From an uncultured Lachnospiraceae bacterium (GTDB lineage Bacteria > Bacillota > Clostridia > Lachnospirales > Lachnospiraceae): DNA of 64,000 bases. The stretch lies in the NCBI GenBank assembly GCA_934352055.1, contig CAKRJY010000011.1, positions 1-64,000 on the forward strand. Reading direction: 5' to 3'. The position numbers and the translations under genes are program-made. Below are positions 45,074 through 52,587 of the stretch, piece by piece. The notes beneath the pieces are model-generated. The model did not search any database. It was not told where the DNA came from and saw nothing but the letters and a program-made list of their open reading frames with translations. Every line of letters starts with the position of its first letter. The stretch's first letter is position 1.

Positions 45074-45367
45074 TTAGCCTTGCAATCCTGCCGACTGACG
45101 GATCATGTCTTCGACAACGATATCGTAGATTTCACCAATGGTATTGCAATATTCCAAGACTTTCCATGGCTCATTGGTATGGAAATGGATTTTTATCAAA
45201 TCCTCATCGCCTGCTGCAATCAGGCAGTTCCCTTCAAAATGCTCTGTGATGTAATCTGCAATTTCATCTTCGTCCAGATCCTCATCTCTGCGGTCAATCA
45301 GAAGCTGCGTATCATAACGATAGGCAAACTGATCATCTTCTACATCTACACTATTTACATTTTCCAT
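45074..45367 (-). CDS. Stand-alone FakA/YloV-type domain protein
   Basis: 97 residues. It matches the middle domain of FakA/YloV (fatty-acid kinase, DAK2-related): RYDTQLLIDRRDEDLDEDE, then NCLIAAGDEDLIKIHFHTN and PWKVLEYCNTIGEIYDIVVE. In FakA this domain follows the ATP-binding DhaL domain; here it is alone, so it cannot be a kinase by itself. Such isolated copies are seen in Clostridia. It may act as an accessory or binding module, or be a relict that stayed intact. It stands 135 nt upstream of the DUF134 gene and is probably separate from it. Confidence 0.75.
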   Translation of the reverse strand: MENVNSVDVEDDQFAYRYDTQLLIDRRDEDLDEDEIADYITEHFEGNCLIAAGDEDLIKIHFHTNEPWKVLEYCNTIGEIYDIVVEDMIRQSAGLQG

Positions 45368-45421
45368 AATGAATTCCTCTCTTTCCGAATAGTATTTTCA
45401 TACTTATCCTAAATATGAAAC

Positions 45422-45449
45422 AACCACTGCGCATATTCACGCAGTGGTT
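45422..45449 (-). terminator. Terminator of the GH31 gene
   Basis: AACCACTGCG (45422-45431) pairs with CGCAGTGGTT (45440-45449), a perfect 10-bp stem. It is 38 nt past the GH31 stop, with TTGTTTC following on the minus strand and TTTTATTATAG on the plus strand, so it could work both ways. Confidence 0.65.
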
Positions 45450-45486
45450 TTATTATAGCACAATATGATTTCAAGCCGAGTAAAAT

Positions 45487-47988
45487 CTACATTCCAATCA
45501 AGTCAAATGCCTCAAAAGACACAACCACCTGATAGTCATGATGGATATTCGGATATTTGATCTGGACAGATTTTAAGGTCTGGCTATAGTACCAGCCGCT
45601 CTCTGCCGCTTCATAGTCCTCACGATACAGAAAATGTTCTATCTCCTTACCATCCACTTGCACCCAATATGGCGATTTCTCACGATGCACCATATCAATA
45701 TGCATCTTTTGTACAGGGCTTTCATAAGAACCGGTAAACGTAAAGTCAAGCGTTGTCTTTTCTCCGGCATGCATGGCAATATGGGTATTGCAGTAAACGC
45801 CCTTTTCAAAGTCAAGTGTTGCGCCGTCATCATCATAAAGATCAAACACTGCATCTTCATCCGGCACACAAAGAATCTTTAACTCACTGACTTTCTCTGT
45901 CGCAAGATTAAAAAGCTGATTTTCTGCAACCGGCACAATCGAACCGCTTTTTACAAACATCGGAATGCTTGAAAGAGTGACCGGAATTGTAATGGTCTGT
46001 CCGCCCTCGTAGGCTTCTCTGGTCTTGTAATCGTAAAATGTTGTTCCTTCTGGCAAATAGATTTCCCGCTCACTCGCACCTTTTTCGACCACATTTGCCA
46101 CCAGAAGCGAATCCCCTAACATAAACTCGATTCCTTCATTATAACAATGCGCATCCTCCTGAAACGCATACACAAGCGGTTCCATAATCGGTGCACCTGT
46201 CTTTGCTGCACGCGCCATCAACGCATACATATAAGGAGACAAACGATAACGGAACTGAATCGCATCACGAATCAGATGCTTGGTGCCGCTATACATCCAC
46301 GGCTCTGTAACTGTATTATCTATATTTGTCGAATGGATAGAAAAACGTGGCTGAAAAATGCCGTTTTGTACCCAGCGCACAAAAAGTTCTTCCTCCGGTG
46401 CTGTGCCATAAAATCCACCGATATCGCAGCCATGATTTGCCACACCGGAAAGCCCCATGCCAAGAATTGTTGCTATATTATATTTCAGGCTTTCCCAGCA
46501 CGTAAGGTTATCCCCAGCCCATGTCTGTGCATAACGCTGGATACCTGCATGGCCTGATCGGCACACTGCAAAAGCTCTGGTGTTCGGGAATTCCTCATGT
46601 ACCGCCTCCTGCGTCAACTGACACATCAAGTTACTCATAACCGGTTTTACCTGGCCGATGGTAGCGCCCTTTCCTTCAAAGGAAACTCTGGCGTCTTTAT
46701 CCACAAGACCTTCGTATTCACAGTTATCATTCCACACAGATGTCACACCATAGGATAACAAATTATCTTTTAAATATTGCTTCCAGTCATTACGCACAGA
46801 TTCCTTTGTATAGTCGACATAATTACCCATGCCGCCCCACCAGAGACCTACCGCCGGTTTTTCTTCCTCGCTGTCTTTTACAAACATGCCCTTTTCTTCC
46901 ATTTCCTTCTTATAAGGATGAGATAAAAGCATACCCGGTTTCACATTCGGAGAAACGGTAATTCCGCGCTCTGTCATCTGTTTAAAATGATCTGCTGGGT
47001 CTTTGAATTTATCATGATTCCAGGTAAATGTGTAACGTTTCATACCCTCGCCAGCATCAATCTCACAATATCCGGAAGATAACTGGAAACCATCCATCGG
47101 TATCTGCTCTTTTTTGGCAGTATCAACAAAGCCCACAATGGCATCATCCGCATCCTTCGGCAATTCCGGATAATACATGGAAGAACCGAGATATCCAAGT
47201 GCCGTCTTCGGCAGCATAACCGATTTCCCTGTCAAATCCGTATAGCGCGAAACAATTTCTTTCATCGTTGGTCCCGCAATAAAGAAAAGATCAATATCAC
47301 CGCCATCCATGCGGACGGTGCTATGGTGCTTTGTATAATTACTATGGGACCTGCCCATGTTAAAATCGCATTCCCAGGTTGTGTGATAAAAATATCCCAC
47401 TGCTTTTTTGGTGCGTTCATTCAATTTCAGATAAAATGGAATGTGCTTATATAAAGCATCTGTTTTTTCCGGATTGTAGCCCATGCAATCTCCCGGTGCT
47501 GTCTGCATAAATGATTCACGCTTATTGAGTTCGCCCGTGCGCTCACCAAATCCATAATAATTGTCTGCACTTTCCATAACGCATGTATGAATCCGACGAC
47601 CATTGCTGTCGCAGAGCCATCCACGATATGGGATATCCTCGTGCAAAAGCGTTCCCTCTTCATCGTAAATCTGCAAAAGAAATGGATCTTTTTGTACCAC
47701 AACTTTTAATTTTGTCCCCTGCAGTACCACCTTAGATGCATCTTCTGTCATCACAGCATCTGCCGGTGTAATTCTATGACGATATCCTTTTAACACTTCA
47801 TCCATACGGTCTTCCCAGGCTGTCATCACAAGCGAATACGATTCCTCCGCAAAATCTCCCGTAAAGCCCGCACGAATACGCACAATATCATCGGTCAAAA
47901 ATAAGATACGCATTTCTATGGCATTCGTTGATAGCACAAATGTCTGCGCTCTTTTTTCCACCCCGAGCAGTTTTTCTACAATTTTCAT
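45487..47988 (-). CDS. Glycoside hydrolase family 31 (alpha-glucosidase/alpha-xylosidase)
   Basis: 833 residues. An N-terminal beta-sandwich (about 1-240) precedes the (beta/alpha)8 barrel with MDGFQLSSGYC (about 300), the catalytic-nucleophile region SVWNDNCEYEG (Asp near residue 418) and the acid/base region YAQTWAGDNLTCW (Asp near 498). C-terminal beta domains finish the chain. No signal peptide is seen, so it works in the cytoplasm on oligosaccharides imported by a transporter such as the GPH symporter upstream. Linkage and sugar cannot be settled by eye. AGGGGG precedes the start. A 23-bp motif shared with the AraC/esterase intergenic region lies 74 bp upstream. Confidence 0.92.
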   Translation of the reverse strand: MKIVEKLLGVEKRAQTFVLSTNAIEMRILFLTDDIVRIRAGFTGDFAEESYSLVMTAWEDRMDEVLKGYRHRITPADAVMTEDASKVVLQGTKLKVVVQKDPFLLQIYDEEGTLLHEDIPYRGWLCDSNGRRIHTCVMESADNYYGFGERTGELNKRESFMQTAPGDCMGYNPEKTDALYKHIPFYLKLNERTKKAVGYFYHTTWECDFNMGRSHSNYTKHHSTVRMDGGDIDLFFIAGPTMKEIVSRYTDLTGKSVMLPKTALGYLGSSMYYPELPKDADDAIVGFVDTAKKEQIPMDGFQLSSGYCEIDAGEGMKRYTFTWNHDKFKDPADHFKQMTERGITVSPNVKPGMLLSHPYKKEMEEKGMFVKDSEEEKPAVGLWWGGMGNYVDYTKESVRNDWKQYLKDNLLSYGVTSVWNDNCEYEGLVDKDARVSFEGKGATIGQVKPVMSNLMCQLTQEAVHEEFPNTRAFAVCRSGHAGIQRYAQTWAGDNLTCWESLKYNIATILGMGLSGVANHGCDIGGFYGTAPEEELFVRWVQNGIFQPRFSIHSTNIDNTVTEPWMYSGTKHLIRDAIQFRYRLSPYMYALMARAAKTGAPIMEPLVYAFQEDAHCYNEGIEFMLGDSLLVANVVEKGASEREIYLPEGTTFYDYKTREAYEGGQTITIPVTLSSIPMFVKSGSIVPVAENQLFNLATEKVSELKILCVPDEDAVFDLYDDDGATLDFEKGVYCNTHIAMHAGEKTTLDFTFTGSYESPVQKMHIDMVHREKSPYWVQVDGKEIEHFLYREDYEAAESGWYYSQTLKSVQIKYPNIHHDYQVVVSFEAFDLIGM

Positions 47989-48055
47989 GGTAATCCCCCT
48001 TTTATATATTATATTGAGCCTTTTCTAATTTCTTATATTTTCATACTAGCAAAGA

Positions 48056-48090
48056 AGAGACAGCAAATCTACACCAATTCTGCTGTCTCT
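48056..48090. promoter_or_regulatory. Inverted repeat containing the shared 23-bp motif, upstream of GH31
   Basis: AGAGACAGCA (48056-48065) and TGCTGTCTCT (48081-48090) form a perfect 10-bp inverted repeat. Within it, 48062-48084 starts AGCAAAT, has CTACACCA at its centre and ends TTCTGCT. The same 23-bp layout recurs at 50468-50490. It lies between the symporter stop and the GH31 start, so it could be an operator, a terminator for the symporter, or both. Confidence 0.6.
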
Positions 48091-48146
48091 CCATTCATTC
48101 TTTTACATATCTTGCTATTATATTTTTTTCCTTGTTAATATCTGCT

Positions 48147-49568
48147 CTACTGTGCTTTTCTCTCAGCAATGGCATCTACATTTGCCTGCACTGCCTTCTT
48201 TGACAATGGATAAAGAAATGCAAGTGATGCTGCAAGAACCAGGAATCCAATTGCAGGGAAAAGTGTGGTCACATCATAAATCCCATTGACAACGTCTGGA
48301 TCAAATGCTGTTGCACTGCTATATCCTACGATAGAAAGAAGAAGACCTGTTAATCCATTCGCAGCAGCCTGTCCTAATTTTCTTGCGAAAGAATATACAG
48401 AGTAAACAGTTCCGTCACTACGAATATTTTTCTTTACTTCAATATCATCGATTACATCAATAATCATTGCCCAGCACATGATGTTAAAGAATGACATTCC
48501 GGCATAGGCTAACATATAAAGTGCGATAAATACAGCTACGTTGGTTGTATGCACAAAGTATGCAATGAACATAGAACCTGCACCAATAAAAGCACCAACA
48601 ACAGCTAATTCTTTCTTACCAAATTTAGCAGCAAGTTTTGTTACAAAGGTTGACATAACAAGCACAACACCGCAGCCAAGAAGACCACTCATAGAAAGTG
48701 CTTTTGCACTGTTAAAGTAGTTTGGATAAATGTAGTTGTTCATTCCGGAAAGTGTCATCTGTACCAAAAGGAAAACGAGTGCAGAGACAACAATACCTAC
48801 GAATGCACGGTTTGTAAATAATACGCCAAAGAGTTCAAATACATTTTTCTTCTCTTCCGGTGCTTCCATCTTTACACGCTCCGTAGAAAGATGATAGCAG
48901 ATGAGATATACCAGAACAGCCAGAATAGAACATACACCAGAAGCCAGCATTGTCTTGCTTCCACTCAATACCTGATGTCCTTCTGCATCTGTCGTATATA
49001 CAACCATTGGTAAAATAACAACAATAACAATCTGTGCCACTGTAGCACCGATGGTTCTCCAGTTAGAAAGCATGGCTCTTTCTTCCGGCTTGTCACTCAT
49101 TGCAGATGCCATAGAACCATATGGAATATTTACACCGGTATAGCATACAGAACCCCAAAGGATATAGGTAAAGAACATCCAGAATACCTTAAATCCCATT
49201 GGCTTATCTGCAAAGTATGGTGCGAAAATCAGGAAAGATGCCACCGCAACCGGACCTGCAAAACGACGTACCCATGGAGCAAATTTTCCCTTTGCCGTAT
49301 ATCCGGAACGGTCTACTACCTGTCCCATAGCTACATCGGTAAAAGCATCCACTACTTTTGCTGCCATCATCAGTGTTCCTACAAGTGCTGCACTAACACC
49401 CATGATATCTGTATAAAATTTCATCATAAACAGAGCTGCGATAACAAAGGTTAAATCGTTCGCAAAATCGCCTGCTGCATAACCGATCTTATCTCTCAGA
49501 CCAAATGGTCTTTTTGCATTTTCTTCAAACTGCGCCATTACTGCCGCATCCTTTTTGTTTTTACTCAT
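48147..49568 (-). CDS. GPH-family sugar:cation symporter (MFS)
   Basis: About 473 residues from ATG 49568, set by GGGAGG 11 nt upstream; the frame has an ATG six codons earlier inside that site. About 12 membrane helices. Features of the glycoside-pentoside-hexuronide family are RDKIGYAAGDFANDLTF near the N-terminus, the loop DRSGYTAKGKFAPWVRRF (about 93-110, the D-R-x-x-x-x-G-K/R-F-x-P signature) and the second-half DVIDDIEVKKNIRSDGTVYS. These symporters bring in glycosides with Na+ or H+. Between an esterase (18 nt upstream) and the GH31 glycosidase, it likely imports the substrate of that enzyme. Confidence 0.92.
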   Translation of the reverse strand: MSKNKKDAAVMAQFEENAKRPFGLRDKIGYAAGDFANDLTFVIAALFMMKFYTDIMGVSAALVGTLMMAAKVVDAFTDVAMGQVVDRSGYTAKGKFAPWVRRFAGPVAVASFLIFAPYFADKPMGFKVFWMFFTYILWGSVCYTGVNIPYGSMASAMSDKPEERAMLSNWRTIGATVAQIVIVVILPMVVYTTDAEGHQVLSGSKTMLASGVCSILAVLVYLICYHLSTERVKMEAPEEKKNVFELFGVLFTNRAFVGIVVSALVFLLVQMTLSGMNNYIYPNYFNSAKALSMSGLLGCGVVLVMSTFVTKLAAKFGKKELAVVGAFIGAGSMFIAYFVHTTNVAVFIALYMLAYAGMSFFNIMCWAMIIDVIDDIEVKKNIRSDGTVYSVYSFARKLGQAAANGLTGLLLSIVGYSSATAFDPDVVNGIYDVTTLFPAIGFLVLAASLAFLYPLSKKAVQANVDAIAERKAQ

Positions 49569-49586
49569 TGTTTTTTTTCCTCCCAA

Positions 49587-50387
49587 TTACTGTAAAAGCC
49601 AATCTAAAATATCCTGAATATATTTATCCCAAAATGTCCAGTCATGACCGCCTGCGTCTTCTTTATATACGAGATCTGCATTTTTCTTCTGCAAAGTGTC
49701 TCTTACATGCAGATTGGACTGATACAAAAAGTCATCTGTTCCAACTGCCTGATATAGCTTTGGAACACATCCCTTTGCCACATCCTGATCATACAGTGCA
49801 AACAAATCATAACTGCTTCCAGCAAGTTTTTCCGGATCACCAAAGGAATCTTCCCATGAGAACGGATTATTTTCATTTTCCTGGATGGTTGAGCTCTGAT
49901 ACAAACCGGCAATATCAAGTGCTCCTGACATACTTGCTGCTTTTACATAAAGATCCGGACGACTCAATCCTAAATACCATGCGCCATAACCTCCCATGGA
50001 AAATCCGGCGACATATGTCTTTTCGCGATCTTTGCTGACAGGAAATACCCCCTGAATAAATGTTGGTAATTCTTCTGTAAAAAATGTTTTGTATTTTTTA
50101 CCACTCTTAAGATCCTGATAAAATGAATTCTCAGCTGATGCCATAACAACAACAATCCCTCGATCCTGTGCGTATCTGTCAATGTTGCTGTAACGAATCC
50201 ATGAAAAGGCATCGCCGTAGGCACCATGAAGCAGATAAAGTACAGGAAGACCAGCTTCATAATCATATTTTTCTGTATGATTGATCTCCGTGATTTCCTC
50301 ACTGCTTCCCGGTGTTGGAACAAATACATTTAATGTAATGTTGCTTCCTAACGAGAAACTATAATAATGTGTTTCCATCAATGCCAT
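49587..50387 (-). CDS. CE1/esterase-D-like carbohydrate esterase
   Basis: About 266 residues from ATG 50387 (GGAGGTG 7 nt upstream). An alpha/beta hydrolase of the PF00756 type: LPVLYLLHGAYGDAFSWIRY (oxyanion region, about 48-68), the nucleophile elbow VAGFSMGGYGAWYLG (Ser near residue 123) and a catalytic His near the end in AGGHDWTFWDKY. No signal peptide, so it is cytoplasmic. Family members remove acetyl, feruloyl or similar groups from sugars. It is first in the esterase-symporter-GH31 series and divergent from an AraC regulator, which suggests it deacylates the imported oligosaccharide before GH31 acts. Confidence 0.88.
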   Translation of the reverse strand: MALMETHYYSFSLGSNITLNVFVPTPGSSEEITEINHTEKYDYEAGLPVLYLLHGAYGDAFSWIRYSNIDRYAQDRGIVVVMASAENSFYQDLKSGKKYKTFFTEELPTFIQGVFPVSKDREKTYVAGFSMGGYGAWYLGLSRPDLYVKAASMSGALDIAGLYQSSTIQENENNPFSWEDSFGDPEKLAGSSYDLFALYDQDVAKGCVPKLYQAVGTDDFLYQSNLHVRDTLQKKNADLVYKEDAGGHDWTFWDKYIQDILDWLLQ

Positions 50388-50467
50388 TTTTTTCACCTCC
50401 TCTTTTTTATCGCAACGTTTTTTTCTTGTCTCTTGCGTTTCTGGGAAAATGGTAGCAAAATGAAAAA

Positions 50468-50490
50468 AGCAAAACTACACCATTTTTGCT
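50468..50490. promoter_or_regulatory. Candidate AraC operator in the esterase/araC divergent region
   Basis: The 23-bp element begins AGCAAAA, has CTACACCA at its centre and ends TTTTGCT; the ends are inverted repeats. It matches 48062-48084 except at three positions. It sits roughly midway in the 215-bp gap between divergent genes. The rest of the gap (50388-50602) is A/T-rich with no clear coding content. Confidence 0.6.
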
Positions 50491-50602
50491 TTGTATGGCT
50501 TGTTTTTTTACAAATCTTGTTGTCTGCATTTATTTTTGTGGAAAAAACAAACAACATTTCATATGATGATGCCAAGTTTTTTGGTAAAAAGGAGGACTTT
50601 GA

Positions 50603-51421
50603 ATGATTGATCGCGCAGGTATCTTAATGGACAATGGGGCAACGATCGCCTGTCATCGTGTCGAAGGTATGAATGACAATATGTCACATTCTCATTACCA
50701 TACGTATTTTGAGCTCTACTTTTTAGAGGGTGGCGCACGTCATCACATCATGCAGGATCAACAGTACGAGACGAAAGTCGGCAGTTTCATGCTCTTCGCA
50801 CCTTATGTCATGCATTATTCTTTTTCCGATCATGATGTGCCTTTCAAGCGGACAGTACTCTACTTTAAGGAGGATGCTATTTTTTCTCCCGCTTTGCTTT
50901 CTATGCTAAAAGAAGGCAGTGGACTCTATGAACCAGAGCAAAAGATTTCATCCAGTGTTCATTATTTATTGAATGAAATCCAAAGAGAACAGAAGCGCGA
51001 TGATGCTCTCCACGAAGCAGCTATGCAAAATCTGCTAAACACACTGCTTCTTGCAATCATGCGCACTACAAGCGCTGCTCCAAAGCCAGAGACACAAAGC
51101 CGCATGGCAAAAGTCATTTCTTATATTGAAAAGAACTACCAGCATGAATTACGTTTACAGGATATTGCTGCGGAATTTTATGTCAGCGAATATTATTTGT
51201 GTCATGAGTTCAAAAAATACACAAACCGCACCATTGTGCAGTACATCAATACCCTTCGCATATTGCATGCCCAGCGACTCATTACAGAAAGTGACCTCAA
51301 TTTTACCAAGATAGCAGAACAAACGGGATTTTCTTCGCTAACGCATTTTAACCGTACCTTCAAATCCATTGTTGGCACTTCTCCATCTGCGTATCGCAAG
51401 ACAAACCCGAAACAAGTCTAA
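50603..51421 (+). CDS. AraC-family transcriptional regulator of the glycoside locus
   Basis: 272 residues. An N-terminal cupin-like sugar-sensing domain (about 20-100; SHSHYHTYFELYFLEGGARH with paired histidines) precedes two C-terminal HTH motifs. HTH1 reads ELRLQDIAAEFYVSEYYLCH (about 190-209), and HTH2 is LNFTKIAEQTGFSSLTHFNR (about 237-256), ending FKSIVGTSPSAYRK, the AraC signature. AAGGAGG lies 9 nt before the start. It is probably an activator of the divergent esterase-symporter-GH31 genes and of the esterase that follows it 26 nt downstream. The repeated 23-bp motif is its best candidate site. Confidence 0.93.
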   Translation: MIDRAGILMDNGATIACHRVEGMNDNMSHSHYHTYFELYFLEGGARHHIMQDQQYETKVGSFMLFAPYVMHYSFSDHDVPFKRTVLYFKEDAIFSPALLSMLKEGSGLYEPEQKISSSVHYLLNEIQREQKRDDALHEAAMQNLLNTLLLAIMRTTSAAPKPETQSRMAKVISYIEKNYQHELRLQDIAAEFYVSEYYLCHEFKKYTNRTIVQYINTLRILHAQRLITESDLNFTKIAEQTGFSSLTHFNRTFKSIVGTSPSAYRKTNPKQV

Positions 51422-51447
51422 AGCATTGTAAAAGGAGAACACATCAT

Positions 51448-52458
51448 ATGAATTATCATGAAATTTCACCGGAAATGACCATCGGCGATCTCGTAAAATC
51501 TAATGTATACGGAGATTTTGCCAACTATATTTTTACAGATATGACGCCAGATCACTGGAACTGCCCTTTAAAAGACTATGGCTATGAAAAAGTCGGATTC
51601 GAACAGACACTGCACCGTATGGAAGAACTTGCCTCCACAGGAAAACGTTATGTTTATCACATCTATGATGAAGAAACACGCCTTTCCCAGTGGGACAAAG
51701 AGAAGCCGGTGCTTCTGCATTTTCCGGGACCAGACGCTGATCTTCCTTATGCTGTTGTCATTCCGGGCGGTGGCTTTAACCGTCAATGGGGATTGATTGA
51801 AGGCATGGCCATTGCTGCTGAGCTCAATCGTCAGGGTTATACGGCTTTCGTTTTATACTACCGCACCAAAATCGAGCCTGTCATTCCAAAGGCCATTGAA
51901 GATATGCACCAGGCCATCCGATTTATCGAAGAACATGCCTCCACTTTTTCTGTAAAAAAGGGACATTATATCTTAGGTGGATTCTCTGCCGGAGCAACGC
52001 TTGCCGGAGAAATGGGCTCTACGAATTTCGGATGGAAAACCGCTGGTCTTCCAAAACCGGAAATGATCTTCCTCGGCTATACAGCGATTGATATGAAACT
52101 GTTTTTTGATACCTATCAAAAATTCCCTCTTGGTCATCCGGCACATACCGGCATGAGCGACTTTTTGCGACGCATTGGCGGACCGGAATTTACGTGGGAT
52201 GATCTTGCGCCTTATCATCTCGTTGATTTTATGGATGAAACCTATCCTCCTGTCTATCTGACAGCAAACGAAGACGATGGCACCGTACCTTTTTCCAACA
52301 GCCTTCTGATGGAATCTGCCTGCAAAAAATCAGGTATTCCATGTCAATGTAAATTTGGTAAAACAGGCGGTCACAGTTATGGGCTTGGCGTGGGACTTTC
52401 CGTAGAAGGATGGCTGACAGATGCCCTTGCTTTTTGGAAATCTCTCCCTTCCGACTAA
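51448..52458 (+). CDS. Alpha/beta hydrolase, probable carbohydrate acetyl esterase
   Basis: 336 residues. An extra N-terminal helical segment (MTIGDLVKSNVYGDFANYIF) precedes an alpha/beta hydrolase fold with AVVIPGGGFNRQWGLIEGMA (HGGG-like oxyanion region, about 108-127), the nucleophile elbow ILGGFSAGATLAGEMG (Ser near 178), TANEDDGTVPFSNS (catalytic Asp near 275) and GGHSYGLGVG (His near 310). It resembles BD-FAE/acetyl-xylan-esterase-like enzymes. No signal peptide. It follows the AraC gene closely with AAGGAG, so it belongs to that regulon, acting with the CE1-like esterase on acylated sugars. Confidence 0.85.
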   Translation: MNYHEISPEMTIGDLVKSNVYGDFANYIFTDMTPDHWNCPLKDYGYEKVGFEQTLHRMEELASTGKRYVYHIYDEETRLSQWDKEKPVLLHFPGPDADLPYAVVIPGGGFNRQWGLIEGMAIAAELNRQGYTAFVLYYRTKIEPVIPKAIEDMHQAIRFIEEHASTFSVKKGHYILGGFSAGATLAGEMGSTNFGWKTAGLPKPEMIFLGYTAIDMKLFFDTYQKFPLGHPAHTGMSDFLRRIGGPEFTWDDLAPYHLVDFMDETYPPVYLTANEDDGTVPFSNSLLMESACKKSGIPCQCKFGKTGGHSYGLGVGLSVEGWLTDALAFWKSLPSD

Positions 52459-52483
52459 TTGTGCACAAATAACAAAAGAACTA

Positions 52484-52512
52484 TTGCAAGCCTTTCACTC
52501 TTTTATTAAAAT
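52484..52512 (+). promoter_or_regulatory. Promoter of the MCP-PilZ gene
   Basis: TTGCAA (52484-52489), 17-nt spacer, TAAAAT (52507-52512), 75 nt before the start. No sigma-D flagellar pattern was found. Confidence 0.55.
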
Positions 52513-52587
52513 AATACATATATATGCATTTCTATCGAAGATGTATGCACGATACTGGATGACACAAAACGATAAAGGAGTTATGAC

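Noticed and set aside
44701..45249. Plus-strand open frame of 182 codons
   Set aside because: It overlaps the DUF134 gene, its promoter and the FakA-domain gene, all with clear homology on the minus strand.
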